Below are positions 44,248 to 57,000 of a DNA stretch of 64,000 nt, piece by piece. The position numbers were made by a program, and so were the translations under genes. Source of the stretch: Brachionus plicatilis (Eukaryota > Rotifera > Eurotatoria > Ploima > Brachionidae); NCBI GenBank assembly GCA_010279815.1, contig QEOQ01000253.1, positions 163,228 to 227,227 of the forward strand, written 5' to 3'. Numbering within the stretch: position 1 is the stretch's first letter; each line of letters begins with the position of its first letter. Under the pieces are notes generated by a model that was given only the letters and a program-made list of their open reading frames with translations, did no database searches and was not told the DNA's origin.

Positions 44248-47200
44248 TTTTGATTTTTATTTTTTCTTTAAAATATTCAATTTCGGTCAATTTATATGTT
44301 TACATCACTCAAAAAAAAAACAAATAAACATCGGCTCTAGAGAAAATAAAAAAGATTTAGAAACTCTTTTAATCCAATTTTAAAAAATCCGAACTATTCG
44401 AGTTTAGAAAAAAGCATTTTTTCTTTAAATTTTATTAAATCACAGTGTATTTATGGCTGTTTTATATTTTCAGAAATTGTTTACGCCTTACTGAAAATTA
44501 ATATTACACATTCTCAAAAAATTTATAGATAAATAATATTTATCAAAGATGAAATTTTGTTATTTGTTACTAATATTATCTTTCTAATTATTGGCCAAGA
44601 CAGTAAATCTGATGAAAAACATTTAAGAAAGAAAAATTTAAAATTTAAAATTTAAAATTTTAAATTTTAACAGTGCAAATTTTTCAGAAATCATTCTCCT
44701 ACTACTGCGCCTCTTCAAAATTGATTAAATGTCATTTTATTCTGGAAAATATCATTTTTAGATTTAAGTGAACATTAAAATTGAAAATATTCATACTTAG
44801 GTCTTGTTTCAGTGAACAAATTATAAACTGAAAATTTTTTCTCTAAAAAAAATTAATTTCTTTAAAGGCAGTTAATATTCTAAATAATTGGATTTGAAAG
44901 GCGATAAGAGCAGAAATTTTATCATATTTATTAAATGGATATGGTAAGAATCAATAATGCTGATAGAGCAATTTATTAAAGTAAACGGCATTAAACAAAA
45001 ATAAAAACAAACTATTCAAAAAATCTGCTAAAAATTAAAAATGAAGATAACTTTGCTATAATTCATGCCATATTGGTCATTAATTAATCTGCAAATGCTT
45101 AAAATTGGCTGTTCGACCAATATAGAAAAACATTTTCAATTGAATGATAGATTTTCGTTCAAAAATATTTTTTGTTTATTTAAAAAAAAAAACTGGCATA
45201 GTAAGACGAACTGCTAATAACCGATGCAAAAAAAACAAACAATTCAGCTTATTAATTACCTTTTGAGAATCTAGTGAGTGGGCAGTTGAGAAAATGAAAA
45301 ATTATATTTTTTACTTTAGCTTAAATTGCTTGCCCACGCCGATGGTCATTAAAATAATCATAAAATTCATGACCATAATTTTTTGTTCTAAATCAGAGCA
45401 AAATCGAATAAAAAAAATAATCACTTTACTTCATTATTTTGAGGAAGCTAGATTAAATTAATGAAGAAATTAAAAATTTGGATTAAGTGAAAATATCCGC
45501 GGTATTTTACTATCTTCTGAAATTTTGTACAAATTCAATTATATACCAAAATTTTATCAGATCTATGCTAATTCATAGATATCTAATGAATAAAAATATT
45601 TGCTTTGAAGCACTGGATTAATCAGTTGGCTAGTTAATTTTGAATAGTTTAAAATGAGAGTCTAGCCGCATGCAAGCCTTTTAATTCATGCCGTGAACTC
45701 AGACTATCTATTTTTTAGTTCACTTTGGGAGCCGGACTAAAATACGACTGTGTCCTATCCAAAATTGAATTACCTTTTTTGATCATTCATTTTTCAAATG
45801 AGACTAAAGATCATTTGTTGTTCAGAAAAAACTTTTTCGAAAAAATATTTCCACTAAGTAAATATGTTGTTAAATTTTACTAAATAGTGAAAAAATATTT
45901 AAACTAAGCATGCTTACGCATTTAGACTTTTTAAAAATGCAGATAAAAACATTTTTATTTAAAAATTAGGTCCGATAGGAATATGAAAAAGTTCCAAAAT
46001 ATTCTAATCCTATATTTTAAAATTAAAATTTTCGTTGATTTTTTCCATTAAAATATCTTTAAATTCTTAAGAACTTCAAAAACATATTTTTAATTGAAAT
46101 AAAAAATGTAATTTCCTAATTATTGCCAAAAAATATAAAGGATTGATCAATGAACTTTTAAAAAAAGTAAAAAGCTATGTTGTTTTGCTAAAAAAATATA
46201 ATTTCTCCATTAGTTATCATTCATTAGAATACATTTGTATCAATTATTATTCTTAATCATATCAATGTCCAACCTTTAGCTATCTAATATGTGTAATTTA
46301 ATTTCTATTTTTAACAGCTAAAATTTTAAGAACAACTATTTAAATATTTAAAAAAGACGAAATTCTTTTGCACTTTTACAGTCAAATATAAACAGATCGG
46401 TTTACATTTAGTAGACAGTTAGAAAATAATCTTTTTCTTTTTTCAAAAATGAAAAAATTACATCTAAATTTGTGATAAGAGTTCGATTTATTAATTCCTT
46501 TTTTCAAAAAGCCAAATAAAAGTGGAATTTTTTTAGATTCATTAAATTAAAAACTAGATTTATAGATTTAATCTTCTGATTATACCCAAATCGCTAACTG
46601 AAAAAGATCTAATTTAATAAAATATTTACCCAAATACTCATCGATTTTAATATTTCATTTCATTACGCAATAATCTTCTCTTACCATCTAATAATCCAGT
46701 GCTTGGTTTCCAGCACAAAGTGCATATCAATTAGAGCAAAATGAAGATTAACCAAAATAGATTTATGTAAAAAGGATATTGTAAACTAGTTACAATTCCA
46801 ATTTAATTTAGTCTCATTCTTTTCTTTTTTTTTATTTTTGAAATTAATTTTGTGGACTAGATTTAAAAAAATATTTTATTGAGCAAACCAAATAAATATT
46901 TATCTATCAATTGGTCGGGTTGAAATTAAACACTGACCCAATGCTTGCAAAATGATTGAGCCTCCAATTTAAAAAAAAAAGAAGCTAGCTTTTGAGACAA
47001 AAACAATTGTAAAATTTGTACTGAGTAATTTTAGTCAATTTTTAATCGTATAAGAAATTCTAAGTTTTCTTAACCACTTTGAAAAATTCGACAAGAGAAT
47101 CGATTTATATTTGCTTGAGATTGTTTTGATACATATTGAAATAATAAAATTGCTCTTTTGTTTAAGTTACTATCACAATCATTTTGTGACTCTATAGCCA

Positions 47201-49450
47201 AATTTATTTTTTTAAGAGGAAAAAAAAGCAAATTAATTATTTATCACTTTCTTTCGAATCACTGATTACATAAGCAGCAGCAAAAGTGTTCCTAAGCTCC
47301 TACTTTAAACCCGATTGGATTGGATACTTTCTTAACTCCTTATTTTAAAACTAAATCAACAAAAATTAATAATTCAATAAGTCCTAAAGTCATAAAAATA
47401 GTTGTCAATTTAGAAATAATAAAATAGCTATGACACAATTTTGCTCTTTTGAGTGGGAAGATATTTTAATGTTTAGATTCGGCTTGACAAATGATCAATC
47501 ACTTGAAAATTTTTTATTAGATTGTAATCGATAAGCTACTTGGATTCCTTAGGTTTATTGCCTAATGATTGCCCATAAATGTCATCCCCACGTAAGACCA
47601 TAAATAGAAGTCTAATGAGCTTGTTTGGCGAAAAAACTCTTTCGCAAACAGACACTGTTAACTTTAAAATTGACGTCAAGTATTAATTAGCTTTGGAATT
47701 AAAAATTAATTTTTTTTTTTTAAAATAGAATTTTCAAAAAGGTCTCAACTATGTCTTTAGGTGAAATTTTGCCAAAATTCGTACCGTTGAATTCTAACCA
47801 CACGAAATAAAAAAATAAACCATAAAACTATTAATTCTATTACGCAAGTAAAAAAAAATTGTGTTTTTTTAATGTATCAATTTACATGATCATCAAATGA
47901 TCTGCTATTTTAAAATAAATGTGATAAACATTTATTTTTTAAAATCTAAAAAATCTTTATCATTAAATGCTAAATATAACCGAAAAAACACTTAAGTATT
48001 AATAATACTTTGACTATTAAAATTACATAAAATTAAAGTACAATCAGAAGATCCGAAATTGATTTGAGAAGATTACCTCTAAAATTAATTTTTTTGTGAA
48101 GGATCCTGGAGCAAGTCTAACTCTTCTAACACGAATTATCTCAGTGGATTTTTTTTTGAATAAACTTTTTGATATTTGACTTAGAACCAAAAAATAAATA
48201 ACTTCCAATATAAATTTTAATTGAAATTTATTAATTCTCATACAAAATTTTGTATACAAACTAAAATATTTATCTTAATCGACTTTGAGCAGTTTATTCA
48301 ATAAGTCTAAAGGCTTGATTTCTTAAGGATAAAAAATTAATGAAGCCTTTTTTTTATTTGAGAAATTAAAAGTTTTAAAGAATTTTCTTAATCAGTTTTG
48401 GTCAATCCAACCTTTGTCGGAAAAAAAATCAGTTAAGAACGATAAAAGTTTAAATGTGTAGGTATTTTTATTCAGACTTAAGGAAGTATTTTGGCAGCAA
48501 TTTCCAAGTCTCAACTGGTTAAGAAAGCTGAATGATTAAAAAAAAAATCCCCCAATTCACCTAAAAAAAAAGAATAGGAAACAAGATAAAATTAAAAAGT
48601 TCTCTAGAGCTATTTATGTGAATTCTCTATGAGAGAAGAGGCAGTCAAAATTCATCCTAATGACGTAAATACGGTAAATTTCAACTTAAATTCTTAAAAT
48701 ATTTAATTAATTTATACTCCGTTTGCGGATTGATTGAATCCTAGAAGACCTGAAAGTAATTGAATTAGAAAACAATCATATTTTCATATGAATAAGCATC
48801 AAACTATTTTTAAGATTAAATTATCATCTCTTTTGACTGAAGTGGATATAAAATTCAAAACTAATTTAATTAATAAACTAATCAAATATTTATAATTCTA
48901 TTTGAGATTGTTATTTGGTTAGCTTCTCTTTCCCAAAACAGTTCCGCTCTTCTATTCATTTAAGATATAGATATTTTTTTGTTTTTCACCTTTTCGTCAC
49001 GTATTTTTTTCTGATGACACTTTTTACAATTTTTTTTAAAAAGCATTTTCAAAATGATTGTTAGAAAAATTGTTTTTAATAAATGATTTATATAATGTTT
49101 AAAAGAAATGTACTTTAAAGGTTCAATCTGGCACTTCAAAATTCACTAAGTCAAATTAGATTATATAGGTTTTAGATTGATTATTAAATTTTCGCGACTA
49201 TTCTTTTAAATTATCATGAGTTTCAAGCGCAAAGCTTTAAAACTCAAGTGCTACCTTATTTAATTAAGATAATTAACAAAAAATAGTCTATGTAATAAAT
49301 AATAGTTCATTTTTTTTATTTTTCAATAAAATTAATATTGGCTCATCATGAAAAAAAATTTTTTTATAAAACTTTTTGTCAGAATAAAGTAATTTAGTTG
49401 TTTAACAAATTTTATAAGTTTATTGTAAAAAATTTCTATTTCGCATAAAC
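44248..49450. other. 5.2-kb gene-free region upstream of the FGF-like gene
   Basis: No coding frame on either strand beyond short low-complexity ones, and no clear transposon. A run of AATTTAAA-type simple sequence lies at 44637-44670. Many TAATTA-type words occur, as expected in A/T-rich DNA. It is the longest stretch here without genes or obvious repeats, so it could carry the control elements of the FGF-like gene. Confidence 0.35.
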
Positions 49451-50116
49451 TCAAGCAATTTTTAAATTGACTTGAATGCAACCAACATGGCCGATTTCTT
49501 TACTTTGAAAATTTGATATTATATTATATTCACCGTTAGGAATTTTTTGTGATGTTTCTACAGCTAACAAGACATTCTTTATATTGTATTCTCCTGATGG
49601 AAATGGACATGTGCATGGAATTTGGTGCTCTCTGAAAAAGGCAGGACAATTGTCAGGTTCAGGCAACATGGTACAAACATCGCTATACGTACAACTTCCC
49701 ACATTATCTATACATGGGATCTCTACTTTAAATGGACCAACTATTTTAATGATTTTAAGAGTCATCTTAAGAAATGTAAAATTTAAGGAAAAACATTTTT
49801 CAGAAAAAAAAATTACCGTCAATGGGGAATTAAGATCTTTTTCCAAAAATCCATCCACTGATAAAGTCAGATTACCTGGAATTGGAAGTGGATCGGGCTC
49901 GAAAATTAACGAGTTAATCTTCATAGGATCACTACTCGGTCCGCAATTTGAGAAGCTGAATCTTAAATTTTTTTGCTTGACTTCATTTTTATCTTTGTTA
50001 TCAATAATTTTAAAAGTATCTCCATATTTGTTCAAAATCTTGTTCACATTAAATTTACATTCGCTTCGATGTAAAGACATGCAAACCAGTAAATAAGTAA
50101 CCAATATTTTTTGCAT
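49451..50116 (-). CDS. GM2A: GM2 ganglioside activator-like secreted lipid-binding protein
   Basis: Two exons (50116-49817 and 49765-49451) give 204 residues (human 193). The 51-bp intron is a multiple of three without a stop, so the whole span also reads as one frame of 221 codons; the splice form fits the family better (SPLT joined to MTLKIIKI). A signal peptide (about 1-20) precedes FSFSNCGPSSDPMKI, LIFEPDPLPIPGNLTLSVDG, KVEIPCIDNVGSCTY, DNCPAFF, IPCTCPFPSGEYNI and HVGCIQV. All eight cysteines of the mature family are present in order, implying four disulfides. GM2A-type proteins lift glycolipids from membranes for lysosomal hydrolases. Invertebrate homologues may bind other lipids. Confidence 0.94.
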   Translation of the reverse strand: MQKILVTYLLVCMSLHRSECKFNVNKILNKYGDTFKIIDNKDKNEVKQKNLRFSFSNCGPSSDPMKINSLIFEPDPLPIPGNLTLSVDGFLEKDLNSPLTVIFFSEKCFSLNFTFLKMTLKIIKIVGPFKVEIPCIDNVGSCTYSDVCTMLPEPDNCPAFFREHQIPCTCPFPSGEYNIKNVLLAVETSQKIPNGEYNIISNFQSKEIGHVGCIQVNLKIA

Positions 50117-52019
50117 TTTTCAATTAGGATTCTAATTACAAAAATATAATTTTAAATATTTTATTATTTTTTGGCTAATTTAAATATAAAAGATTTTATA
50201 ATTTTGTCACATGATTTGATTAGATTTTAAAAATTTGAGCATAAAATTCAAGTCTAATCTAATTTTACTTTAGAATTTTAAAATGTCCAGCTGTTACTGA
50301 AGATAAAATATTAAGATCTGCTCTTTCTTAGCTCTAAATAATCATTTATTTTTGATAAAACGGTTAAACATGTATAAAAGCTATAATGTTTTATCTCTTC
50401 TTGAACTTCAAAAATTTCATATAAGTAATAAAATATTTTATTAGGAAAAAATTTTTAAAAAAAAGAAGATAAACTCATTGAAAACATTTAACTAGAAATT
50501 TAAATTATAAATTATCGATTTATAATAAAATGAGTCAAAGTAAAAAAAAGATATATGTCTTCAAAAAAGAATTTTGAATTTGACTTTTGAAATTAAATAA
50601 AGTTAATTTGCTTTTATTTGAAAGTATTTTTTAAATATTTTAGTTTTTCTCAAAGGCAAATCTTTAAATACTTTAATGATCGCGTAAATAGAAAAAATAA
50701 ATAAAGATTTTTGTTATGAATGATTATTTGATGAGCTTTTTAAATTTAAAAAAAATTTATTCATTAGTATTTTATTTATTATTTATCGATTTTTGTGGCG
50801 TTTACTTTATCAACCAGCTTTTTAATTGATCCACTTTTTAGTTAAATAGATTCTAATTGGCCTATGTTTTGGAAATTTTTTTATGCATATACCATTTCGA
50901 TATTCAAGATAAATATGAACTCTTAAACAATCTAGCTTTTTGATTAAAGTGGTAAAAATAACTAAAAATATTGTGCTTAGAAATTTATTAATTTAATTTA
51001 TATAAAAGATACATTTTTTTTTTATTATACATGATAATTTAAATTAAAAATAAATAATAAAATTCAAATATACAGGAAATTAAAATTAGTATCAACAGCT
51101 TAAAATTAAAAAAAATTTGATTTTTAAATTCAGAATAGAAAAGGAATGAAGATAATTTAATTCACAATAATAGTAATATTGACCCCGATATAGTTAAAAA
51201 AATTTGCAAATCTAGAAATTTACTCCTTCAGCAAAAATTATTTAATTTTTTTAAAAAAGATTTAGTCTCAAATTCCGTATTAATAAAATTTTTTTAATTC
51301 ATTTTTCTAAACAGAATGAAAATTTATCAAAAAGGGAATTAAATATCTAATGTGACCAGTTCTTCAATTAGATATCATTCATATATTATTTAATCAGTTA
51401 AAACCTGTTTTTATTAAATTTTACAATAAACTAAAAATATTTGCGATCTTTCTTTCAAAGTCTCTTATGATCTATTTTATTTAAATTGCCCACATCTCCA
51501 TTGTAACTACACAATTTTATCTGATTGATATATTTTTAGAAAAATATTGGGTTCGCTTTAATCGACGATTTAAATTTATTATTTATCAAAAACTAATGGA
51601 TACTCTTCCTAACCTTTTTGTTATAATTTTTTTATTTTAATTAATTCAATTTTTTATGATTCTTACATTTGAGAAGGTGTAGTCGAGAGAAATTTTTTCT
51701 GTAACAGAGTAAATTTTTTAAAAATTTATTTTTAGATTTTTTTTTTGACTTGAAAAAAATCTAGATTTAACAAAATGTCTTCGCAATTAAAAAATTATTT
51801 GATTTTTTCTCCTCCTAAAAATTTCAAAACAATTCCAAATTAGTCTCACTTTAACCATCTCTTGAAAATATTGTATATCTGTATCGAGCAATAACTTCAT
51901 TTAAGAATAAATAAAGTTCAAATTAAATACTAAGAAAAAAAAAAAAATTGATTGCTATTATTTTTTATATTGTCAGTATTTTATTAATAAAAAGATTAGT
52001 TCTATTGTTTGTCTTGGTT
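50117..52019. other. Gene-free AT-rich stretch
   Basis: No coding or repeat structure recognised. Confidence 0.3.
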
Positions 52020-52320
52020 AGAAGACTGAAGAGGTTTAAAAAAGCAGATCTACAAGGTTAGAAGAAATTTGATCGAGAGTAACAAAATTGGAAAAGATTT
52101 GGACAAGAATTGGGTTTTTTTAACAACGATGAGATCATCCATAATCATTATTTTAAGAGGACATAATCGCAAATTCAAAAAGAAGAAAACAAAAACTAAA
52201 ACGGACATAAATTCTCCTTAAATTTATTTGTGTTTTTAGTATGTGGAATCGCCTACCAAAAACTTTGATGGGCGCCGAGAAGTTTGATGCTTTATGCTGA
52301 ATTAGAAAGCTGACTATGTA
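52020..52320 (+). pseudogene. Decayed LINE ORF2 C-terminal fragment
   Basis: Readable pieces, in changing frames, are LIESNKIGKDLDKNW, then RGHNRKFKKKKTKTK and FSMWNRLPKTLMGAEKFDAL. The last two match the end of LINE ORF2 (RGH..KL, then F...V...WN.LP......A.....FK). Stops and shifts occur between them. It is older than the fragment at 12460 and from a different lineage, with A/T composition already like the host. Confidence 0.6.
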
Positions 52321-53114
52321 AGAAAAGGAGCTGCTAAAGTGTTTTGCACTAAATAAGCAGGAAAAGGTAGAAAAAATAAATAAAGAGGATACTAAACATT
52401 AAAAAAGAGAAGGTCACAAATAAACTAATTTTATTTTTAATTGTCTTTTTCAAAAATTATTTTTTCAAATTTATTTATTTTTTGATATGTTTTTTTCTAC
52501 ATCGTCCTATAAAGCATTAATAAATTTTTTTCATCTAACTTACTAGTATTTCATAAAAACTTTTTCAAAAAATTTTCATTCAAATTTTAAGAAAAAAGCC
52601 CAAATTTTAGAAATTAGGATATATTTAGGATTTTCAAGTATGCAAAATAATTATTTTTGAAGATATTGTTGAAGTCTAACTGGTCTTGTGATCATTTTGA
52701 TTACAATGGAGTTATCGTAGTTAAAAGAGTAAAAATAGTCGTGATTTAAGCATCTTTTTATTAGAATCACATCCTTTTTAACAACAAAAAATCTACAAAA
52801 ATCAAGTAATTCCAATTCAACATTAAGCAAATATTCTTTCCTAACCATAAAATTTATATAAGATATATTTTTTATTCACATTAGAAATATTGTGATTTCA
52901 ATTTTAATTTTAAGTTGCCCAGAAAAACTCGCATTAAAATTTTTGGTTTTTAAAAAAAATGTGGATAAATTTGAAACTAATGGAAAATTTAAAATTATTT
53001 AAAATCATTTAAGTGATCACAATTTTAAAAAATCACACAAAAATGGCATCTAACTAGTCAAATTTAAAATAAGAATCAAATTTTTTGGAATTCTTTACTT
53101 CCAATCGATAGTTA

Positions 53115-53680
53115 TAAACAGCTTTAGATGGCAAATTGAATTTTGAGATCAGTATCAAGTGATCAAAATATAAATTGTAACATTTTTTTTAATAATAGAG
53201 AAAAAATAAATTTTTTCAAAAGCAATTACTTGACATGTTATGTCAAGTTTATTTTCATATTTAAAATTTTAAAATGTCCCTTTTTATTGAAATTTAGTAG
53301 GTTTAAATATTTTAATTGATTTAAATGTAAACTTACTTTTAAAGACAAAAAATTAACTGTTTTAAAATTTAAAATTTATTGAAGTAGAAATATAAAATTA
53401 TTTCAGTTTGAATGAATGGATATAAAAGTTATAAATTTGAATTTGTGAATTAACTTAACTTGAATTATTTAAATTATTGATTGTTTTTGTTAAATAAATT
53501 AGAGATCAATCATTTTGATGTTAATTTGGTAATGAACCATTATTAGACATAACATGTCTAGTAATGTTTAGTATTTATTTTTTAAAAATTATTAAAATCA
53601 TTAGGTTATTTAAGTTTTAAAATTTTAAATGATCCTTTTGATCTAAAAATTTGATCTGAAACTTCAATTTGCCCTTTTGA
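53115..53680. repeat. Degenerate inverted-repeat element
   Basis: GGCAAATTGAATTTTGAGATC (about 53130) is mirrored by GATCTGAAACTTCAATTTGC near 53653-53675, and the internal palindrome TTGACATGTTATGTCAA (about 53229-53245) is mirrored by TAGACATAACATGTCTA near 53546. Arms of about 130 bp surround a 290-bp middle. No coding. Probably an old MITE. Confidence 0.5.
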
Positions 53681-54001
53681 TAGATGGATGAACAGCTCTC
53701 TAATAGATAGCATGTCAAATTTATCTTTTCAACACAGATTTAATTATTACAAATACTCCTAAATAGTGCCTTGAACATAAAACTTGAAAAAAAATAATAA
53801 ATAAAAAATTTGATATTTTTTAATATTTATTCTAAATACAAACTTGAAAAATTGATTATTTACACCTTAAACAACAAATTTTATTGCTTCAATAACACTT
53901 AACGGATACTTTTATTAAATATTAAACATTTATATATAATTTTAGAAAAATAAATAATTAAAAATCGCTTTTTTTCATTAGAAATCCGACAACTATTATT
54001 A

Positions 54002-57000
54002 TTAATTTTGAAACGATTCAAAATTGTAGTTATTTAAAAGTTTGTCAATCATTTCCGGGTTTAGATCATCCATATCCATCGATTGAAGATTGACAGAAGA
54101 TAAGGAATTTTTTGTAAGAGTGTTCTTTTGGTCATTATTAATCTCATTCGGATAGCTAGATCTTGGCAGCACTTTTCTAATATTTATCAGCTGGCCGACT
54201 AATTCGGCCTCTTCATTAAAATTGTTTCTATTACATGGAGGTGCCGGTGACGAACTGTAAGATCTCTTCTGGGTTTTGTTCATTCGTAAATTGTTGTTAT
54301 TGTCATAATTCTGCTGATATTCATTTTTTGGAAAATTTGGTTCCTCAGACATTTGTTTTTGGGACATTAAAGGACTATTTTTATTTTTATTTGAATATTG
54401 CGATTGATTAGCCGAGTCATACTGATTTTGTTTAACCATTACTGACTCATTGCTAGATAAATGGTAATTTGCTTGTTGTAACGATTGATTATTTTTCTGA
54501 ACTTGAGTTTTCTGCTGATCAGTTTGTAAAGAGCCGTGTGATGTTGAACTTGATTTTTCATTTTTACTCTGATTAAAATTGTGATTATTTTTGTATAAAT
54601 TTGAGTTGTATTCCTGACGCTGAAATTCCAGAACCCAGCTTGCGAGCTTTTTCTCTTAAAATAAAACATTTCTTATGAAGGAATCAAACATTTTAATAGA
54701 TTAAAGAAATCTGAACAGAAAGAAAACTTCGCTGTTTGAAATTAACTTGGAGAAAATTTTTACAAAATCATTTAAAAATAATAAAAATTAACTACAATTA
54801 AATTAAAAATACAAAATGTACAAAAATTGCAAATAAGCTAAAAGAGCTTTAAAATTTCGAAAAGAAAATTATATTTTTCTGTCTTTCAAAAATAATTTTA
54901 TGATGGAAGCTTTTACGAAAAACTATTTTTTCTTGGTGAAGATGAAAAATAAGCCATAGCCAAAAGTTTTATGCTATTTCAGTGATTTGAGATTTATAAA
55001 CTTTTACTCAAGACATCTTAAAAGAATCAATCTGAAGAATCTTTAAGGACATAGAGAAAAATTTTTTTTGAACTCATATTTGTGTTAAGCTGGGGGATTG
55101 TGAATTGGTGGAATTCTAAGGGTCTACCTCATACCCAGAAACACAAATCTACTCCCCAGAATATTAAAACTCTTTCCCCACATCTCAAAACTTTTCACCA
55201 CAAAATTATTATATTAAAAAATTATTATATTTAAAAATAGAATATTTTATTAAAAAATCTTCATTGCACAAAACGAAAACTTTTGAGCACAAAATATAAA
55301 ATTAAAAAAATTCCCTCTAAAACAAAGTTTATTTTATAATTCATAATATTTCTTCAGCACAAAAAAAAATATTTCAAAAATGCTCCTTAGAAACATAATA
55401 AAATGATTTTTTGGAAATTAATCGACCAAAAAAATGACAAAACAAAAGGGATAAGTAAAGCTTTAAAGCAATTCATAATTAAGCATGACTGAAATATCAC
55501 CTTAACCAATTTTAAAAAGAATATTGTCTCATTCTTTAATTTAATTAAACCTCAATTAAAACAGGTAAATTAATCTGCATTAATTATAAAAATCTAATTA
55601 TATGAATAATTTATAATAAATAAAAGTACAAAAATGTATTATTTTGCTAAAGAAATAAATCAACCTCAAATTAATCTGTTTAATGCAAAATAATTTGTTA
55701 ATAAAACGAAAAAGGCAGACCAAAGAATTCAGATTAGAGTGCCATTAAAATCGATACCACAAAAATTTAATGGAATACCATTAAAAACGCTACTTGGCTT
55801 GTCCAAACAAAAGTGGAAAAAATTAAAAGTAAAAAAAGTATTTTTTTTTATTATGCATTTTTTTAATTTTTTTTTGTCGTTATTCTAATAAAATTGGGGG
55901 AAAAACTTAAAAATTTGTGGTATTCGAACTAAATTTCTCAAAATTAAAGACTTGAAAATCTAAATTTTTTTTATGTTTTTTTTTATCTAAATTTTTTAAA
56001 AAGTTGTGGCGAAAAGATTTTCTTAAAATTAATATTTTTTAATCATGAATTATGATTTCAAATAAAATACATTTTTTCTCTTTAACACAATTTTTTTGTG
56101 TTTATAAGTCATTTTTGGTGGAGAGAAAAGTGATTGCGTGGATAAGTTTTTCGTTTGTGGGGAGAAGATATGTTTTATTGTGGGGAAACAATAATCTCAA
56201 AATCGAATACAAATCGAACAAAAATTCTTCCTTTTTTGATAAATTAAAACTTAAGATTATATTTTATATTAAAAAAAACTGCAACAAAGTGAATCATATT
56301 TAAGAATAAGATTAATAAGATTTTTTGCCAATAATCCTATTCTCTATTTTTTTAATCAATATTCCGTTTAGATATTTTTGATGTTTTGTTTGATTTTATC
56401 ATGAAACAAATTGTTTTAAGTAAAAAAGGTACAACAAATTATGTTGCACTATATTTCAGAATTTTTTAAAATTAATTAAAAAATCATTAATTTTAATTTA
56501 TTAAAAAAGGGAGAATTTTCATCAAATTTGTATTTGAATTTCACAATACTTTTAGCAGATTATTTTAGGTTGTAATAACCAAGTGATATTTTAAAGAAAA
56601 TAGATTTTTCAGTTGTAAAAATAATTTAATATTAAAAAGCTTTTAAGTTCTTGAGTAAAGTTCCAGTTCCAGTTTTTTGGAAATCATAGACAAAATTAAT
56701 TTATGATATCTCAAAATTTACCGTCTCTAATATTATCCATTGTTTCCTCGAGGATTTTTAATTCTTCTTGGTGTTTTTTTATTGTGCTTTCGATTTTTTG
56801 CTTTTTGAGCTTGAATTGGCTCAAAACGTAATTTCTATATTCAATATCATTGAAACTACGCAAAAATATAGACTAGTTAAAAAATGAATAGATTAAAAAA
56901 ATTCAATAATCAAAAAAATTTAATTACACCAAGACTTTCATCAATATGCTTTTCTTGTTTTATAGAAGTTTTATTGTTAGAAGCAGACATCAATAAATTA

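Noticed and set aside
48044..48259. 71-codon minus-strand frame in the gene-free region
   Set aside because: No start context, no motif, low-complexity residues; chance frame.
49584..50096. 170-codon plus-strand frame over the GM2A gene
   Set aside because: Antisense shadow; the minus strand carries eight family cysteines and a signal peptide.
52651..52848. 65-codon minus-strand frame
   Set aside because: No homology recognised, no splice partners, and it lies among decayed repeats.
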